Assembly (NCBI RefSeq): GCF_964204645.1
Contig: NC_134028.1
Location: 5,802,501-5,866,500, forward strand
From: Tubulanus polymorphus
Lineage: Eukaryota; Nemertea; Palaeonemertea; Tubulaniformes; Tubulanidae
Reading direction: 5' to 3'
Length of the DNA stretch: 64,000 nucleotides
The notes beneath the pieces were generated by a model. That model was given only the letters and a program-made list of their open reading frames with translations, was not told where the DNA came from and searched no databases. Position numbers and translations under genes: made by a program. Shown here in pieces: positions 47,936 to 60,200 of the stretch (its first letter is position 1; each line of letters starts with the position of its first letter).

Positions 47936-50900
47936 ATCGATAAAAATATATATCTGAGTTGAAAAATGAGTGTGCGTTTTATTGTTTCATAATTTTTTTT
48001 GGAATATGCACATGTCCTTAATCTTCTAAAATGAATTTACTTTTTATTTCTATAGGCGTTGATGAATATAAAAAACTCATAAACTGAAAAGAAAGATCTT
48101 TTCGGTTTATGAGTTTGCAGAACTTTACTTGTTCTATGATTTAAAGTAAATGACACGGGCGTTTTTAGACCACAAAATTGTATTTCATTCATTCTTCAAC
48201 AAAAGATCACATGAGGCCAAATATAAAACTGAAGACTGGCGGACTGTGCTTATACATGTATCGTTTATGGTAGATACTCGTTCCAGATGTTAGCATTTCC
48301 CGCCGATTGCCACAAGGGATAAGAATAGCATTGTAGCCAGCTGAAACCACACACGAAAATCTAAATAGCAGCAGAGCGGAGACCTTCCCGTAGGCCACAT
48401 GGTGCACTGTAAACAACGCTCAAGTTTGACCTATGCCGTATCTGAGACCGTGTACTCTAAAATGCTGAGAGCTCCCGCCGTAGAAACATATTTTATTCTA
48501 AAGCCTTTGCAAATTTTGTCAGTTTTACAACCTGTATAGTATATCCTGTGGTGTGAATATGTCAGCTGATGTTCATGTCAGCATCCAACATCAAAGTGAT
48601 ATTATGATCTTGTGACTAAAAATACGTATTTCACTATCTTGATATTCTTATCATAATCGCAAGTTCCAGACGTATTAAAAGAGGAATAATTTCATTCAAA
48701 TTTTGAAAAATCGAACAAAAACTGGTTCTATTGAAAATATGGATTTTCTGTTTAGCGGAAATTATGAGCATTTATGAAATGTAACGCATTAACAAATCTC
48801 AGTGTTGTTCACGGCGTGAAGACCATACTACTATTCTATTTTGGGGGTAGATTTTCCATGGACCCAAACTCTGTGAAAATATGGTGAATAAAGTAGCTTT
48901 TTGTAAAACACATATTTTTCGACCAAACCTTTAAAAACATTCTAGCTGCGCAACCGCGAAATATTTTCTTCGGGCCTGGTTCGCTTAAAATTAAATACCT
49001 GGCTTGTTGTCGTGTGAGAACAATGGTCACGATTTTAGTTATTTACCCCCTAATGATATTGATCGTAAACGATTGGATTTTTAGAGCAACCGGTTAAAAT
49101 GCCGTCTCAATATTTGGCCAATACGTTTTGATCTTCGGCATATGTCTATCCACACCAGGGACGGATCCAAACCGTGTCACGGGACGGCCAAAATTGTTTG
49201 TGCCCTTCGAAAATCTATTTGATTATAAGGTTATTTGGCCCACACGGCCGTTAGAAGCTATGGACAACGCCTGGTTCAGGGGTCATAACATTTGATACGT
49301 GACATGTGACGTCTTTATTATATATTGATATAGCCGGGCCTCCTGCATGTTCTATCTAGCGAGGACCCCATTATCAAATAGTTAGGCCCGCTAGGCTGTT
49401 AGAGGTTGGGCAACACAACCCAGATCACAGAGGAAAAAACCATAAATATGGATTCCCGTTTTTTTGTATGCAGTGAAGTTTGTATTTCATGACCAGAATA
49501 AAAATTTTTTGCGTAAACAATTATATGATTTATTGTATAGTTTTTAAAAATCCTTGTCGACTCGATTCAGCTTGCGACTTAATGAAATACTGAACTTGTA
49601 ACATGTGCTCTCAAAGTACGATCTATAGCTATTGTGGGATAGACCTACGAGCAATTGTTAGATAATTGCTCGTAGGATAGACCTTCCGTTTTATATCACT
49701 ACTCTACTATCATAGACCGGTCTAAATTTCGTCGTGTGAACGCGCCTTATCATATTTGATTGTTCGAGGTTCCTGAAATCCCCGATCGGTTGTACTCGAT
49801 TCTGAATAATGAAAGAGTAATAAAACAAAGAGCAGAGGCATACGGGATTTTCACGTGGAGTGGGGGTGTTTTTAGGCGGATTTCGCTGCTCGTCGTCCCA
49901 AGAAACCTTAAAAATTAGTCCTATTTTCATGCATTCTGATAATCACGATTCAAAATGCACCTTGTATGCCTACTTTGCAGTAAAGCGTTGAAAGACTGGG
50001 TATAGATAATAAAGAAAGATTTTCAAAAGTTAATCATTTGTTGATTTACGTTAAAACTCAAGTTAGTCTCTTTCGATTTTGGAACCTTCTTCTTCACATG
50101 TCATGTTATTGTTACACCTTGGATCAGTAATCATATGGTTACACTGCACATGCACTATATCCGATACAGTTGATCAGCAAGCGTATTAACCGAATTGGTT
50201 TACTAGGGAAATGAGACACTGTTCGAACATTTATCGTTTTAACGAATTGTTCGTATCATCGTGTTAGTTCACAGTATCAAACTACTTGTATTTTTACTAG
50301 TAATTTGTGTACCGATACATTCCACTATGTTATAAGAATTAACAAAATCGTATTTTATTCAATGACAATCATGTTCCTGACGATGACTGTCTTTGTATCC
50401 TACAAAGATATGTTTAACCGTTCAAATTATTAACAGCTCCTGCGCGTATATATTCGTCTTGAAAGTACATATTTCTATGATGAATCTTATCTTCAATCTT
50501 ATTTGTATGAAGAAATGAAATGTTGTGTAAACCTCATTCATCAATTTGACTTGTTAGATATATGAACGAAATGATGAGATAAAACTGGAAATGATATGGA
50601 GAAAAATTTCAACAATGTGCCTGGGTAAAAAGGCTTTGTAGCCGACGAATATGGCTATGCGGTGTAGAGCTCTAAAGTTAGTGGATTACATGTGGCTGTT
50701 TACTTAGGACGCCATACAATTAGGTTTTTATGCGAAATATATTCATTTTCTTGATTCGCGGAAAGTTCGGTGATAAGTCCAGCCCTTGATAGAACGCGTA
50801 CAAAACGATTTTAGCCCATTTTTAACACGGAACAAGCTTTTCTGTTCGACTTCCTGTGAATTTTGTCTAGTGGAGGTATATTAAATGTGTATTTAACCGA

Positions 50901-51239
50901 TTTTTTTTTCGAGTATCAATTCCTTTTCTGAAGACATAGCAGCGATCTTAGACACAGAATGAATAATGAAAAAATGATTCTCCAAAAAGTTCATCGAGCA
51001 GCAATCTCCCGCATAATATCCACCAACCCCCTTGATTTTGACGATTTTACTCTACTGTAAATTCTATCATTTATCTTAACTGGGTCAAGGAAGTGTAAGT
51101 TTCCGGACTAGGTCAACTACGTACGTACCATCTGTTTGGCCGGAGTCTGAATGCGCGCACTTTATTTCGAGTGGTCGAGAAGTCGCACGAAGCAAAATCG
51201 GGTAGCAGCTTTTCTTAAAAGTTCTAATAATCTATCGAG
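47936..51239. other. Spacer, no gene seen; 5' flank of the ParB-like gene
   Basis: No convincing exon. 49644-49676 is a 13-bp perfect stem with a 7-nt loop (cctacgagcaatt...). 49715-49748 carries 'tagaccggtctaaattt' and 'gtgtgaacgcg', shared with the MITE cluster at 60270-61020. The last few hundred bases should contain the promoter of the gene starting at 51240; no TATA box stands out. Confidence 0.4.
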
Positions 51240-54200
51240 ATGTGTAGCAAAAGTGATTCAAATGGATGGACATTTTTGTATGCGGATGGCTTAACGAAAA
51301 AGGTCATGTTAAGAATCGGAATGCAGGTTGTCGGTCAAGTGAAGAAGTTGCGTTGTGATAAGACCACGAATGACGGATTCATATCGGTAAGTGACTTTAG
51401 ATTCATTGTCTTAAGAAATTCACCATGTAAATGAATATGAAAAATTCGGTTAGCGGTAAAAATTCCCAATTCTTCAAATAGGTAAAAATTCCCATTTTTT
51501 GACTTAGAGTGTTAGTAGATACAATCTTAAGGTCAATGTAGTCAAATTATTGATACAATTTAATTCATATTCACATTTACTGTACGGTATAACATGAATA
51601 TCATGAGCATTCTAATTATCGTGCAATTGAAATTAGAAAATACTACAAATTAACAGTTTATCAATACTAAATTAATACTAAAAGTTATCGCACAGCTCAA
51701 ATATATCGCAAATTGAAAAAGTGTTCATCGGACTTTACATTACGCTAGGTTGAAATAAAAATAGTTCAAATTAGTAATTCATCGAAGAATTCAAAGTAAA
51801 ATATACAACAAGTCAAAAGGATTTCACAGTTCAAAAATATTCGAGGTCAAATCTATAAATACTAGGATAGAACCTGTCCTGGACACGGATTTTATCATGA
51901 TTGAGTTTGAGTTGATTATTTTCTCATCTTGAAAATTGGTCCTGCTTATTGAAATCATAAATTTCGAAATCCACTAATTTAAATACTGGTTTTTCTCCAC
52001 ATAATCAATTATTATCCAGACGTATCAACTCTACTTGATTTTGGTAAATGTCACTATGTGTCACTCTGTTATCGCCACCCTCTTCAGTCCACTTCACTTA
52101 GTTACATAATTTGTTTTTACTCTGAACTGTTTAGAATTGCTGTGGTTTCCACGGTACCCCTTGGTGTTTTATTGCTTGGTCTGTTTATCTTTATAGTTTT
52201 GACACACTGCTTCTATTTTAGATCCTGTGAGTTAATATGCTTTGTTACTTGTTTTTCTGGTCATTCCATCTGATGATGGCTGTTAATCAACAGCCGAAAC
52301 GTTGTGGTTTCATAATAATAAATTGAATCGTATAATTTTAAATGCGAAGTGTGGGATTTCTTCATTTTTTATACGTAACGTAATATATAGTGAGTCACTG
52401 CTGTATAGGAAAGTTTCAGTTACCAGGCGCCTTGCCATTTTGAGGCGGTCCCACAGGTCCCGCATTATTGCACATATTTTACAGGGTAACTGACACTTTT
52501 TTAAAGATTTTCTACTATTCAATACTTTTCTACTATACAATAAGGCTAGGTGATTTCATAATTGGAAAAATCTTTTCAATCTAGTCAGAATTGATGATTT
52601 TGATGTTCGCGCACCTGTTCAGTGTATACATTGCTTCTGCTGAACGCGTGGTACTGTGTCTATTAATAGAACTACGTCACTAAAGTGACGGCTCGGAAAT
52701 GATGTCTATAGAAATGAATAGGAAATAAGCTATAAAAGCAAGCAATTCAACAAAAAAAAAGCAATTCAACTTAATTTTATACCTATTTGGCATTCGAATT
52801 GAGCCAAAATGCCTCTTGATTTTGAAAGTCTACATATTAATGATTATAATTAGCTGTTGAACGGACCATATCCGTTCAAACTAAGCGCAAAAATAGGATT
52901 TGAATAGCAATCCATGGCATTTTCTAGTAGACAGCAAGGAACACGGATGTTTAAATCATCGTTTTGTATTATCATTTAGTGATAGTAAGTATGATCATGG
53001 TTAGATCTAAGAATATTTTCACTTATGAACTGATGAAACTTAGACAGAATTAGCCGCAAGAACAATTTCAATTCCTTTCTTGAAATATACCTCGTATTGG
53101 TAGCGGCTTTGGTCACAAAATTAGAATATTTCCTCATCCATCCTATTTTAAAACTTAGAAATAATGTTTGTGAAAGATTTGTGATGTATCTATCAAAACT
53201 CTTCTGCAGCGTGAAACTTTAATCGAAAAACATTATTCCTTTGAATATTTGTTGTAAAGGCTGTAGAAATTTATTAAAATTTTTTGTAGTGTTAGTTTTA
53301 AAACTACTTAGTCTTAAATGACTATGAAAAATAGTAAATAGTAAACGAATATGAATCTATTTATTCTTTAGCGAGATCGAAATCTGTGATCGCTTATAAG
53401 ACACTTAGTATAGTATGCTTGTGGTGCTAAACTATAGGTGAACTATGGAGCAGCAGTAACAGTGCTGAGAGCTTAGCATAGTGTATTAGCTTCATAGCTG
53501 CGGATTGAAATCTGCATCTTCAATTTGATCGATTTAGCCTATTCAAATTACTCATTGATTCTTTGAAATAGGTTTATCCAATAGACAATAGATCCTTTTG
53601 CCTCCCTGGCCAGTTTCAAAGCTGTAAAACAATCTGGCATTGAGATATAACACGCAAACACACGCAGTTTCCTCAAAATTCAACGCATGACGCTATTTCT
53701 CAGCTGTCCGGTTAATGACGTTGCAGCGCGCCCCTGCTGATTTAGCCGACGCTGAACAGTTAGCAACGTAAACAACGAAATGAGCTCAAAAATCTTGTTA
53801 CAAAATCACAAATTGCGCGTAAACTAAACATTTTGGAACAGAACGGTTGAAGATGAGTGTATAGATCAATAGAATACATCATATTTTGAAATAAAAAAAG
53901 TGTCAGTTACCCTTTAACATTTTCTAAAGTAAAACCTTTAGCGCGATTAATTGTCGTCCATCCCTCTTTTGACACAAAATTTAAACTCATGAATCGTTAG
54001 AAAGGTGACAATTTCTATTTTCCGATGGTGTTTATTTAATTTTTCTCGGCTGCAACAATCGAACACAGTTACAGTTAAGATATGTCACTTTTAGGGAGGC
54101 ACCTAAAAAAATTGGTAGTTTTGTGTCGTTGGCTGAATGAAAATAGAAATGGTCACCATGCATTCTGACGATTCATAAATTGAAATTTTGTGCGTAAAGC

Positions 54201-57200
54201 CCGCCGCACACGGCACCGAAAAAACGTTTTTTCCTCGTGAAAAAAATTTAAATCATATATTGATATAATGTATATACTCGAATTTATTTCAAATCTTAGA
54301 GATTTCTCCCATAAATTTGATAATTTACAAACGATTTTATTCATTTATAACAAAGATTGTTGTATATCATGGAGAAAATAAGCAGTTATCTTGATCACTG
54401 TGTTGCGGGGCGTGGGTGGCATCCTGTATACGCAACTAAATTGACCTTTTGAAATCTAGATCTTTAATTACATCGCAATATGATAACAAGTTTATCTCAT
54501 TTGATAGCTTTTACTCCAATCAGGGACTAGCGAGTGCAAGGAGAACATTATTTGTAGATCCATTGTGGAAGATTCCGGCGTCGATCTCCGTAATTATGTA
54601 ACAACTCATGATTCGGTGGAATGTCATATTTCGCGTAAACTTCCAATGTGTTATTGCCATCGTTTTTTATAATACAGTTAGCGTTTAACTTAGAATGGTT
54701 CAAATATGCACCTGGATTATCCTCTATGGCCAAAAGTGTTCCATTTTTATCTCGACTACCATCGAGCCAGAGATTATTGCCCATATCATACATTGTTACG
54801 ATCTCTCCGTTGCGTTGGTAGACTTTTTCGCGTTCTATTCCCTCTTTTTTACTTATTATCATACCCTTGTATTCGCAAATGAATTCACCGGCTTTGATAA
54901 ATCGCGAAGAAATCGCCCCGTGCCCCTTTTCCTTGCATATAAATTTGTATTCCAACTTAACATCCTGTCTTTTTTCACCAACGTCGTCATTTTTTATATC
55001 TGCGGACCTATGTCTTGTCACCTTCGTAGTTTGAACCATATAACCGCGTTGTTTGTGCGAACAATATTTCCAGCCACGGATACCTGCCTCAGTTGACAAT
55101 TGCTGAAGTAAAAGATGAAAGTGATAGCTATTTTATAATCTATGAAAAATTATAATCTAGATAATGATTTTGATAACTTCGATTCAATTATAACATACCC
55201 TACTGAATCTTTGAAATCCTTTCCCGATATCAATCAACTTTGGTTCACATGTTTTGATCTTAAGCCATGCTACGAACTCCATATGAAGTTCACGAGTACT
55301 CGTGATATTTTCATCGCTTTTTATTTGTTCATCACAAAATTCCTTCAAGAAGGGAATACTTGCTTTGACGTCGTTCGGAAAAGTTGAGCCTCCGTGGTGA
55401 TGTCTTGCTCGTGGCATTTTCTCCTCATTAAAATGCCGACAATGACGTACGGTAACCTGTCTGCGCGTGGGCGTGTTTTGTGTGTATAATAGCTAGTGCG
55501 GTACACTATTCGACGGGGTTGATTGATGCGTACACATTGGAATGATTTGTCCAATTCAAGCGTACACGTTGATTCACATTGATTGCGCAAATACTTTTGA
55601 TAGAATGTATGTATATATAGTAATAATCCCCTGGTAAATATCCCCCCCCCCCCGGTAAAAATCCCTCTCAACGGGTAAAAACCCATTTCAGTTTTCTATC
55701 ATATTTAAGTATAAGTCCTAAATGAAAATAGATTATACTTTTTAACAATAATATTCAGGAATATATATGTAAACCGCCTATCCCAAAGAGGAATATCGGT
55801 AGCCAATCTTTTAGCTTTATCTCACCAACACTATAATCTTACCAATATATATTCGGGTGAGCGAGTCGATTCAAATAAGAAAAAATAAAAAAAGGAAGAC
55901 TTAAAACATATTTTTGATGAAATTTAAAACTGGAAATGATTTAGCTAAAGGGAATATTGTATTTCAAACTGTTATGTTGAACATTTTTTCGTGAAGCGCT
56001 CTGAGACATTATGAGATTTAGCGCTAAACAATAATAAATTTTGATAATGTGATTTTTATGCACATACGTAGCTTAGTAAAAGTCACAGATTATCCAAGGT
56101 GAATATTGTGAAAAACACCACGGCAAATTTAAATTTTTTTATCAAACTATCTAAGTTTTTCAACATAAGAATATCGAAGTATCTTATTGTATTTTGCTGT
56201 GAAATCCAATTATTAGGGGATTTTTACCGGGGGTTATTTATCGGGGGGGGGGGTTGACCTGTTACCGTTTTGATAAGCACGATCCACACAAAAATATATA
56301 CTATATGTCGGTACTGATTAAGACGCAGGGGTGGATCCAGAGGGGGTTCGCGGATCCGAACTTTAGACCAAGTGCCCTTTCGAAAATCACATGTGGATAA
56401 TTCCACACGACATTGATCTATGACGAAAGTCCACACCGGCCATAGGCCTATATTTGATACATTTTTAAAATATCTTTTCTACTGGACTGTGAAAAAAGAA
56501 GGGATCAAGCATTGGTTCTTTTCTTTGTTATTCAGTTAGGTTAAAATGTACATAGTTCGCTAGTTTGAACCGAGAGGTGGTGTAAAATATATATGATCGA
56601 ATATCAATTTCGGGGATTTCGATTAAAACTAGAACACCAAGTAACTGATGCATAATGGCATAATATTTTTCTGTGAAACAACTAACAAGAAATCTGGATA
56701 GATTTACAGAATGTCATGAAATGCCCAATCAAGAAACAATATAGGATCTCGGCGCATTCGCTTGTCGCCTGGTTTTTTTTCATGGGTGTCATACAGCTTC
56801 TTGGAACTAATTTTCTTGTTTAGAATATCTGTAATAGGCTACTCCTCTACAAACCAAAATAAAACCTCTATAAATCAAAACTCGTAAACAAACAGCTCAC
56901 GGGACTAGATAAAACATCTCATTTCACGATAAAAACTTTTACTAATGGTAATGTCACCTCTTATCGTCTAGTTCTTTTCCTTGTAGATCATTCTAAGATC
57001 GAATGAAGTCAAATGTTTAGCGCTGAATGACTTCAGGTTCCGAACTTCTAGTGGTACTTTCACGCCACAAGCATCGGAGTCGCGGACGATCTTCAGTCGA
57101 GAATTTAAACAAAACTTCTCGGTCCAATCAAGATATGTTGTTGATGAGACGGATAATGGTAAGTATAGCGTCTTAAATCTAAATTTGTTTTCATTTCTTT

Positions 57201-60200
57201 CTATCCACTAAGCAGGCGCAGATCCAGGATTTTTCCCAGGAGGGGAAAAATGTTAATGTTAAACTGCCGACTAAAATCTCTAATCATAGGGGCCTATTCG
57301 GCATATTGTTTGGCCAAACATAAGATGATATGGTACCATCGGAGCCATCGGATATTTTAAGCTGGTTATAGGTTTTTATGATAGGTGGGTCGTTTAGGTC
57401 GCCCTTAGTCATCATTGGCGAATGCGCGACTCATTTGAGCTACTAAACTACTATTAGCAGCGACCGTCAGCGAGACCCCGATATGTTGTCAGTTGCATCT
57501 ATGGGTAATCAGACTGAATTACTCCAAGGTTGCATTGGCCCGAGCATGTTTACAACACTAGCCGCGATCACACAAGTGTTTTTGGGCCGGGCCACCCGAG
57601 CCAAATTCTAGCACGAGACAAATGATTGCGTTTGAATTGCAACTGGTACCGGAAAAAACCCCACTTCGCTTTGTTCGAGCATTGTTTTAGTATCGATTGA
57701 ATGGTTTGCGTGTGAACGCACTCTCTAATTAGGCACGGGCCAAATCGTCTCCGTGTGATCGCGGCTAATGTCAGCGACGAAAAATACCAGTGGTGAGTTG
57801 CGCACTAATGAGCATGGCGTCTGAACGACATCACTCGTTGCTGAATGCACGGGGTTTTTGTCGACCGAGCGCTTCTGCGTCGCGATCGCTCCAAGGCTGA
57901 CCTACCCCGGGTATATGACCTATATGACCTCTAAATAGAATAGGTTTAAATGCAACATTGCAACAAGCGTTTCAATGCTTGAAACAATAAATTTTCAATA
58001 TCAAAATCACTTATAAATAATTAGTGTGGATGTCAAATATAAACTGAATATTTTTGACGCTTATGCTTCGTTGTATGAATACGCAGAATTCCTTTTTCTA
58101 GGCATCGCTCCCTCACTAACTGAAGAACAGCCCGAGTCATCTGTTTATGGTAAATTATATTCCATTAATATCGACCCAAGCAGAAGCACAGTTTTATCTG
58201 CACTTAACACGAAAATGTCTTAATGTTTTAGATTTTGGACACGATATTCCAGAACATTTTACAAGTAAGTAGAGTATGATGGATGCTTTAGAAGCTTCAT
58301 TAATGCAATCCCTTTAGCATTCAAACATACCATATTCAACAATTAAGATTAATCAATCCATAACGATTAAATTTTAAAATATTTCCTTTATAATTCCTCA
58401 ATTTTTAATTTCCGTTATAGGTCAATCAGTTGAATCAGCGAATGAAACGAGTGAAAGTGAGTACCGGTAATTGTAAAATGAAAGCAGAATAATGACGCCT
58501 AATATGTTTTATATGTAATGGGTTTATCAAATTACTTGAATTATCATATGAATAACATGTTTCCTGCCCACAGGTCAAGAAATCGAACCTCAGACATCGC
58601 GTGAGTTACTAGCAAGTACGTTATATCTAAAATTATTTTTGAATTGAAAAATAATCCATATGCCATCTAAAAGATTACCTGAAACCACCTTCAAAATAAA
58701 TAGATAGTATATGTAGGAATATCAAATGAGCATGATTTATCTAATATCACCTGAAACATTGTAGGAACGCGTTTGCTGAAAGATGATACTATGAAATTCT
58801 TCATAGGTGAGCTTAAAAGTTATCCTGAAAAACGAGATCTCTAGATTCCCCTTTGTACGATGGTTGGGTAATTGAAATCCCTCCCGGTTGTGCAAACTGC
58901 TCTTGAGACAATAACGTCAATTTCTATGTGTCTTAATTCGAGCTAATTTTAATGATCATTTACGAAAAATAACATCTTGTGATATTTCGAAAGACGAATA
59001 ACTCGCGCCGATAAACCTCATTAAGAAATTTTATCTGACCAACTGTAGGAACTCAGCCAGTACCTGCGTCAAAAATTCGACAGACAGAATGGTGCCGTTC
59101 AGTGCGGGAATTGAACGGCGATCATGTTTCTTATCTCGAAAAACAGTTTCTCGAGAATCCCGCATTCTATACAATAATGTTGGTGCGGCAGGATGGAGCG
59201 GGAGAATTCGAGGTTATCGGAGGAAATCACACTCTGGCGGCGCTAAACAGAGTTCTATTAAAAGAAGGTAAGATGATTTCTGATCCCTGTCGTGATGACG
59301 TAAAAATTGAATTATTGCAACCAAGTCCCATTTATTCTTTTCAGATCTAGGAGATAAACGAAAGGTTTATGAGACGCCGATATGCAGCGTATACTCCGCC
59401 CAGATGCCGGATGATTTAGCGAGATTTCTGGCTGCCGACCATAATCTGGCACACTCCCGGATACTTGACACTAAGTATACCGACTTGGTTCGGTCAGCCA
59501 GAATCGTTCTCCTTCAACTCGAAGGAAAATCTGACTTCGGGGAAGAAATCGCGGCTCGAAAAGAGATAATTCAGAGATGGAAAGCTTCTCTAGAAGTTAT
59601 GTTTGGTCTCAATGTAAGTTTTCAAATACTTGTATTAGAATAAAACACTCTAATCCGTCTAAACTATAGAGATAAGTGGAGAAGTTCCCCAATAGAGTAG
59701 TATGATAGGTTTAGTATATTGCATTAATGTGACTTGTATAGTTTGGACGATTTAAAATGGTTCTTATAAACAGGTATCAGTTAAAATGATCCTTCCAATC
59801 TAAATTTGCTTTATCTATCAGAGCCGAGAAATGTGGGGTCTTAAGTTTAGTAAAGTATATATAGGTGTCACTAAACCTAAGAACCCCTAAACCCAACACC
59901 TAAGAGTAAGGGGGTCTTATTACAACGAATCCACAACGTTTCGGCTTTTGACTAACAGCCATAATCAGATGGAATGAGATTATCATCCACCTGACTATGG
60001 CTGTTAGTCAAAAGCCGAAACGGTGTGATCTCGTTGTAATAATTGCCATCGTGAATCTAGAATTCTATTATGTGTGACTTCTTTGATTATTTCAAATACT
60101 TGAGAATAATGGTACGTAAGTGAAACTAAAAGAGTCAAGTCGTTGTGATTTGTGGTTTGAACCGTCGATATAGCACTCGGCAGTGTTGCTTTTGGCAGAT

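Noticed and set aside
52058-52273. 71-codon hydrophobic frame upstream of the hammerhead-like motif
   Set aside because: T-rich sequence read as Leu/Phe/Ile; could be the tail of a retroelement, but there is no recognisable domain.
54695-55096. 133-codon plus-strand frame
   Set aside because: It is the antisense shadow of the SET-domain exon, which has clear family motifs.
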